From contig JAQCLA010000097.1 in assembly GCA_027592105.1 (NCBI GenBank), positions 1 to 8,715 on the forward strand: a DNA stretch of 8,715 nucleotides, in the 5' to 3' direction. This document shows, piece by piece, positions 4,503 through 8,715 of the stretch. Both the position numbers and the translations under genes were made by a program. Origin of the DNA: Pseudomonadota bacterium (GTDB taxonomy: Bacteria > Pseudomonadota > Alphaproteobacteria > Rhodobacterales > Rhodobacteraceae). The notes beneath the pieces are model-generated. The model was not told the origin of the DNA. It searched no databases and worked only from the letters and a program-made list of their open reading frames with translations. Within the stretch, counting starts at the first letter, position 1; the number at the start of each line of letters is the position of its first letter.

Positions 4503-5788
4503 CGCAAGAAGTCAAACAGGCTTTGTTGCGAGAGCTTGGCAAAGACCTGCTGCGCGGCGTCGCGATTGACCAGCAGGCTTTGCAGCTTGCTGATGACTTC
4601 GGCGATATCGGCGTCTTCGATCCCGCTCCGGGTTTGTGCGACCAAAAGGTCTTTGCGGTTCAGCGCTTCGGATTGAACATCGGCTGCGTTAAAATAGGCA
4701 CCAACGCGGGCGCGTTGCAGCCCCAGATGCGCGATCCCGGATGATAGTTTTTCGATCGAGGAACTGATCGCCTGATCGGCGTCCGCAAGCACACGCGGTG
4801 CACCGGTTGCGGCGTTTTGATCATTGATGGGCGTGATGGTCATGCCCGTGCTGACAGGGCTTGTGGCGACATTGCGACCCGCGATCTTGTAGTCGCCAAA
4901 GCTGATGGTGCCACCATCTTGCGCAGTGACGAAAACGCCGCTGCCGTTTGTTTCTGCGGCAGCGCTCAACCCAGTCGCGTCTCTGACCGCATTGATCGCA
5001 GCGACAAGAGCATCGGGAGAGCCAGCTACCAGCTCGGCTGAGATGCGTGCCGACCCAATCGGACCCGTAATCGTGACCTCGTGCAGTTGCGGTGCGCGGT
5101 CCGCGCTGATGTCGATGCGCACCCGACCGCCCGTCATGGTGAGGGCGGTGGTGCTATCGCCCGCCGTCTCAAGCGATGCCGCAAGACCGTTGAATATGTC
5201 GAAGACCGACACTGGCCCATCGGCGGTTTCAATCCGCATGAAGGCCTCGGCGCCATTGACTGCAGTGGTCAACGCCAGATCACCAGAGGCCAGAACCGTC
5301 GTCTGGCCCGTGTCGCCCGCATAGCTTACCGCCCCGTGTGCGCCTTTGACAAAGGGGGTTTCGCGCGTCGCATAGCCGCCGAACAAAGCCTGTCCCCGGT
5401 CGTCGGTGGTATTGGCAAGCCCAACAAGGCTTTCGCGCAGTTGCACCACCTCGGCCCGGATCGCTTGGCGGTCAATCTGTGAGTTGGTGTCATTGGTGGC
5501 CTGAATGGCCAGTTCATTGGCCCGAATAAGGATGTTCTGAACACTTTCAAGGATCGTGTCAGACAGCCCAAGGCGGGTCTTTGCAGAGCCGAGATTGTCC
5601 GAGAACCGCTGAACGTCCGCCTCCATTTCCTTGATCGCAGAGAGCCGTGCAGCCGCAACTGGGTCTTGCGAGGGGCGCAAATCCTTTTTGCCGCTTGCGA
5701 TCTGTTCTTGATAGGCGTTGGCCTGTTCGGTCAGCCGGGCAATGCCCCGGATGGCTTGGTCGTTGAACGTCTTGGTGCTGATCGGCAT
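4499..5788 (-). CDS. flgL: Flagellar hook-associated protein 3, FlgL
   Basis: This encodes a 429-residue hook-filament junction protein of the flagellin family; E. coli FlgL has 317 residues, so the variable middle is enlarged. The N-terminal D0/D1 helices (about 5-130) contain YQEQIASGKKDLRPSQDPVA (residues 26-45), the classic SGK-x-x-x-PSxDP motif, and IRANELAIQATND. The C-terminal helices (about 340-429) include LGLQRARVGAYFN and end AQQVFAKLSQQSLFDFLR, the usual FlgL ending (KxSxxSLFDxL). No cysteine is seen, as is common in axial proteins. It is exported by the flagellar type III system and joins FlgK to flagellin. ATG 5788 is supported by CCGGAGGCGCAG directly upstream, and the gene starts 12 bases after the flgK stop, so the two are co-transcribed from a promoter outside the window. 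Confidence 0.96.
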   Translation of the reverse strand: MPISTKTFNDQAIRGIARLTEQANAYQEQIASGKKDLRPSQDPVAAARLSAIKEMEADVQRFSDNLGSAKTRLGLSDTILESVQNILIRANELAIQATNDTNSQIDRQAIRAEVVQLRESLVGLANTTDDRGQALFGGYATRETPFVKGAHGAVSYAGDTGQTTVLASGDLALTTAVNGAEAFMRIETADGPVSVFDIFNGLAASLETAGDSTTALTMTGGRVRIDISADRAPQLHEVTITGPIGSARISAELVAGSPDALVAAINAVRDATGLSAAAETNGSGVFVTAQDGGTISFGDYKIAGRNVATSPVSTGMTITPINDQNAATGAPRVLADADQAISSSIEKLSSGIAHLGLQRARVGAYFNAADVQSEALNRKDLLVAQTRSGIEDADIAEVISKLQSLLVNRDAAQQVFAKLSQQSLFDFLR

Positions 5789-5800
5789 CTGCGCCTCCGG
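5789..5800 (-). promoter_or_regulatory. Ribosome binding site of flgL
   Basis: CCGGAGGCGCAG occupies the whole 12-base gap between the flgK stop (5803-5801) and the flgL ATG. GGAGG lies five bases before the ATG, fixing the flgL start. Confidence 0.8.
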
Positions 5801-8715
5801 TTACGAGATCGCGTTGAGCAAGGTATCGAGAAGATCGCTGGCGGTGCGCAGTACGCGCGCCAGCGCTTGGTAGGCTTGTTGCTGTTCCAGCAAGCGCGCC
5901 GCCTCGTCGTCGAGATTAACGCCTGAATATTCGGCTTCGAGTTCCACAGCCGCATCGCGCCGCGCCTCGGCGCTGCTTTGCGCGACGGTGGCTGAGCGTG
6001 TGTCGGCACCTGTGTTGGTCACAAGGCTCGAGAATTCCGCCGCAAAGCCGCCAAGTCCAGTCTTCAATTCGCCATCGCCAAGGGCAAAGAGCGCGACCGC
6101 ATTGCGACCATCGCCGGTGCCGTTCTGGTTGGCTTCGACATAAAAACGATCACCGGTTTCAAGCACGCCGTTCAGATCAAACCGCATGCCATAGGCGGTG
6201 AAACTGCCGTTTTCCTCGACTATGCGCGTGGCCATCGAATGGCCCGAGTTGCGGTCGATGATCTCAACCCGGCGCGCCGCGCCATCGACGATCCGCACCT
6301 CAAGCGCCGCGGGGGTGGGGGTCACGGTCTGCGCCTCGCCAAAGGCGGCGGCAATCCGGCGTGCGCCGCTGCCCGTGGCGATCACGATCAAATCTTCGCC
6401 GGGCAGATTGCCAAGCGTCAGGCGTTCGGCCACCAAGCTTGTTGCCGTGGCGCTGAGTTGCACCGCATCGCGACCGGTCGAGGCGATGCGCAGCCCCGTT
6501 GGCCCAAGGATGATCTCGGCATCGGCGCTGACCAGCCCAAGCGCATGCGCATCGACCGAGGGGCGCAGACGGAAATCGGCGATCCCGCTGCTTTGTGGCA
6601 CCAAAAGCTGTGCCACCATCTGACTCCCGCTGGTGGTGAAGGTAAGGCTCACACCTTCCCCGCCGCTCGACGTTATCGGCGAACTGCCGCCCCAAGGGAA
6701 TGTTAGTGTCGTGTTGGTGCCGTCAATGACAGCATCGATGCTGAAACTGGTTGCACCCACGGGTGCTGTGACCGCGCGCCCGGTGAGCCCTGCACTCGCC
6801 CCCGTGACACTTAACCCGAAGGCTCTCGCATCGACCGATGCTGTCTCGGATGACAGACGAAGGATCTGGCCGCTCAGGCTACCACCCGTAGCAGCCACCG
6901 TGAGCATGTTGTTTTCATCAAAAAACGCCGTGATCCGGCCAGCCTCGGGGCCGGAGACCGCGATCTCGCCATCCACCATGGTCAGGCCATAGCTTTGGCT
7001 GCCCAAAAGGATTTGAACCGTCGTCCCGTCGGCGGGCTTGGTTATGACCGCAAGGCCCGTCAGGGTTGGCACTGTGCCAAGGCTGCGTAGCTCAGCCGCC
7101 ATGGCTTGCGCGACGGCGGCGGGGTCAAGGTGGGACAGGGTGGCGCTGTCGATCTCGGCGCTGAGCGTTGACGTGTCGTTTGTGCCCGCTATTGCGACCG
7201 ACAGCCGTGTTGCAGCCGCGATCGCGGCGAAACCCTCTGGATCAGCCTCGGCCGTATCGAGGCCCTCGGACAGCGTAAAGGAGAGATCTTGCCAGCGTCC
7301 GGCTGGATCGACCTGGCGGGCGATCAACCCGTCGCTGAAGGCATCGGCGCGACTGTCAGCGCTTTCGCCTTGCCATGTCGCACTAAAAGATTGGCTGCCC
7401 GAAAGCGTGATATCGCCGCCAAGCCGCAGCGCCGTGTTGCCGTTTACACTAGCAAGCGTGACCGCACTGCCGCGCGCGGCGGCAGTGTCGCTGACGGGGG
7501 TGGCCGTAAAGCTGCCGCCGCTTGAGGTGATCGCCCCAAGCACCAGATCATCGCCACTGTCCGAGACAAGCACGAGACGATCAAGCGCTGTGCCAAGGGT
7601 CGCCACGACGCCTGTGTCTTGACGGCGCGCATTGATGGCGCTCGCGAGGTTTTCGAGCGAACCGTCCGTGACATTTGCGGATATTGCGATTGGTGCTTCG
7701 TTTTTTGCAGCAAGCGTAAATGCGACAAGCCCGTTGGGCACCTGCGACAAGGCAAGCCGGGTAGAAGCTTCGGCACGAATGCCTGTATCAGCCATAGCGG
7801 CATTGATCCGCTCGGCGATGATACCAGCTGAAATCCCAGCAGGGATCGCGATTTGCTCACGCTCGCTGCCGATTGTCAGTGCCAAGGTGCCGACCGTGGT
7901 GCTTGAAACGGCTGCACCATCGCCCAGGATCAGGCTTGGGGCGGTCCCGTCTGTCGAGATGGTCAAGACCTCAGCCCCGGCGGTCGTGCGCCGGACCACT
8001 TCCATCCCTCGGTATCCGACCCCGCCGTCGCCGTTAAGAAAGTCGGTCCGATACTCCGCCTCGGCCAAAAAGCCGTTGGCTTCAGTCAAAAGACCAACAA
8101 TGTCAGCCTGGCTGAGTGCAGTTCCCGCGATCTGACGCCCGTCGCGGGTAAAGACCTGTAGGTTGCTTACATTGGGCGAACCGGTCACGACATTGCCGGC
8201 AAGTGTGTCGATACTGGCGGCGGTGATGGCCCCTGTGTTGGTGGCGCTGGCAATCGTCAGGCTGCCCCCTGATCCTGCCGCAAACAGGCCAAGATCAGCA
8301 AAACCTGTGCCCGCAGCCGTCCGCAGCGTGCCTGCATTCAGCATGCGTGCAAGATCGCCCACATCTGATCCGGGTTGATCGCTGATATAATCCTGAAAAT
8401 CTGTCAGATTGAAGCTATGGCCCGTAGCATTCAGCGTAATGGAAAACGTGCCAGCTGCGGCTGTTTGCGCCTCTGTCATTGAAAAGCTGACGCTATCTTG
8501 ACGCCCCATCGACACCAGATCGACCGAGCTGGTGCCCGCTGGGATCACGCCCAGCACGCCGTTCTGGCGTAGCGCCGTGGCCGACAGCGTCGAAAGATCG
8601 TCACGCAGCAGTTTTGTGATATCCGTCAGCCCGGTTGCGGCCTGGGCCGCGATGGCGGCGGCTTCAAGCGTGGTGTCGGCGGTATTCGTGATATCGGCTT
8701 GGCTGAGCAAAAGGC
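5801..8715 (-). CDS. flgK: Flagellar hook-associated protein 1, FlgK, C-terminal part (very large)
   Basis: The frame is open to the right edge, so the N-terminus, with the flagellar rod-type N-terminal domain, lies outside. At least 970 codons are present, against about 550 for E. coli FlgK in full. The C-terminus is diagnostic: EYSGVNLDDEAARLLEQQQA followed by YQALARVLRTASDLLDTLL matches the FlgK/FlgE family ending (SGVNLDEEAxxLxxxQQAYxAxARVxxxxxxxxDTLL). The first codons of the frame here (TTG at 8710) are internal, not a start. The long middle is rich in Ala, Ser, Thr, Gly and Asp with beta-strand-like patterns and no visible cysteine, as expected for an enlarged surface-exposed D2/D3 region. 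Large FlgK proteins are known in Rhodobacter-type bacteria. FlgK caps the hook and, with FlgL, joins it to the filament. It is co-directional with flgL. Confidence 0.93.
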   Translation of the reverse strand, partial: LLLSQADITNTADTTLEAAAIAAQAATGLTDITKLLRDDLSTLSATALRQNGVLGVIPAGTSSVDLVSMGRQDSVSFSMTEAQTAAAGTFSITLNATGHSFNLTDFQDYISDQPGSDVGDLARMLNAGTLRTAAGTGFADLGLFAAGSGGSLTIASATNTGAITAASIDTLAGNVVTGSPNVSNLQVFTRDGRQIAGTALSQADIVGLLTEANGFLAEAEYRTDFLNGDGGVGYRGMEVVRRTTAGAEVLTISTDGTAPSLILGDGAAVSSTTVGTLALTIGSEREQIAIPAGISAGIIAERINAAMADTGIRAEASTRLALSQVPNGLVAFTLAAKNEAPIAISANVTDGSLENLASAINARRQDTGVVATLGTALDRLVLVSDSGDDLVLGAITSSGGSFTATPVSDTAAARGSAVTLASVNGNTALRLGGDITLSGSQSFSATWQGESADSRADAFSDGLIARQVDPAGRWQDLSFTLSEGLDTAEADPEGFAAIAAATRLSVAIAGTNDTSTLSAEIDSATLSHLDPAAVAQAMAAELRSLGTVPTLTGLAVITKPADGTTVQILLGSQSYGLTMVDGEIAVSGPEAGRITAFFDENNMLTVAATGGSLSGQILRLSSETASVDARAFGLSVTGASAGLTGRAVTAPVGATSFSIDAVIDGTNTTLTFPWGGSSPITSSGGEGVSLTFTTSGSQMVAQLLVPQSSGIADFRLRPSVDAHALGLVSADAEIILGPTGLRIASTGRDAVQLSATATSLVAERLTLGNLPGEDLIVIATGSGARRIAAAFGEAQTVTPTPAALEVRIVDGAARRVEIIDRNSGHSMATRIVEENGSFTAYGMRFDLNGVLETGDRFYVEANQNGTGDGRNAVALFALGDGELKTGLGGFAAEFSSLVTNTGADTRSATVAQSSAEARRDAAVELEAEYSGVNLDDEAARLLEQQQAYQALARVLRTASDLLDTLLNAIS

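Noticed and set aside
6633..8378. Several long plus-strand open frames antisense to flgK (up to 194 codons)
   Set aside because: They mirror the flgK codons in high-GC DNA, are Ser/Arg/Pro-rich and lack ribosome binding sites; typical antisense shadows.
1..8715. tRNA, rRNA, CRISPR arrays, toxin-antitoxin or defence systems
   Set aside because: I looked for them on both strands and saw no convincing candidate.

Overview
The window looks like a chromosomal or large-plasmid segment of a Rhodobacteraceae-type alphaproteobacterium. The evidence is high-GC coding sequence, an alphaproteobacterial flagellar axial block (an outsized FlgK followed by FlgL), a flagellar-type lytic transglycosylase resembling SltF of Rhodobacter sphaeroides, a FliL-like protein, and remnants of IS3, IS481 and IS1380 family elements. 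The taxonomic call is inferred from protein character, not from a search.

The right two thirds (about 2667-8715) is flagellar. On the minus strand, flgK (open at the window edge, at least 970 codons) is followed 12 bases later by flgL, which has a clear GGAGG ribosome binding site. Tail-to-tail with flgL on the plus strand lies the sltF-like transglycosylase gene, preceded by a good sigma-54-type -24/-12 element. Divergent from it on the minus strand is the fliL-like gene with its own sigma-70-like promoter, and after that a 57-codon ORF with a good Shine-Dalgarno. FlgK and FlgL form the hook-filament junction, SltF would open peptidoglycan for the rod, and FliL-like proteins sit at the stator/basal body.

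The left third (1 to about 2460) is a decayed region. One gene still looks intact, a cytoplasmic L-asparaginase (minus, 983-1810). It sits between two broken, translationally coupled neighbours. Upstream is the last 84 codons of a LivF-type branched-chain amino acid ABC transporter ATPase, cut off by an IS1380-family 3' end. Downstream is the first ~90 codons of an aspartase/class II fumarase-family gene with an in-frame TGA at codon 20 and its 3' four fifths missing. Uptake, asparaginase and aspartase would have made a simple asparagine/aspartate catabolic operon (asparagine to aspartate to fumarate, releasing ammonia twice).

The break in the aspartase gene is followed by nested insertion sequence debris: the 5' end of an IS481-type transposase, interrupted by the left end of an IS3-family element, whose orfA is itself cut after 45 codons. 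The first 314 bases hold no recognisable gene but carry a strong hairpin and a run of G-tracts. No tRNA, rRNA, CRISPR array or clearly new defence or mobile system was seen. The most worthwhile points are the orphaned asparaginase in a broken operon, the layered IS boundaries, and the sigma-54 element placed almost on top of the sltF start codon.
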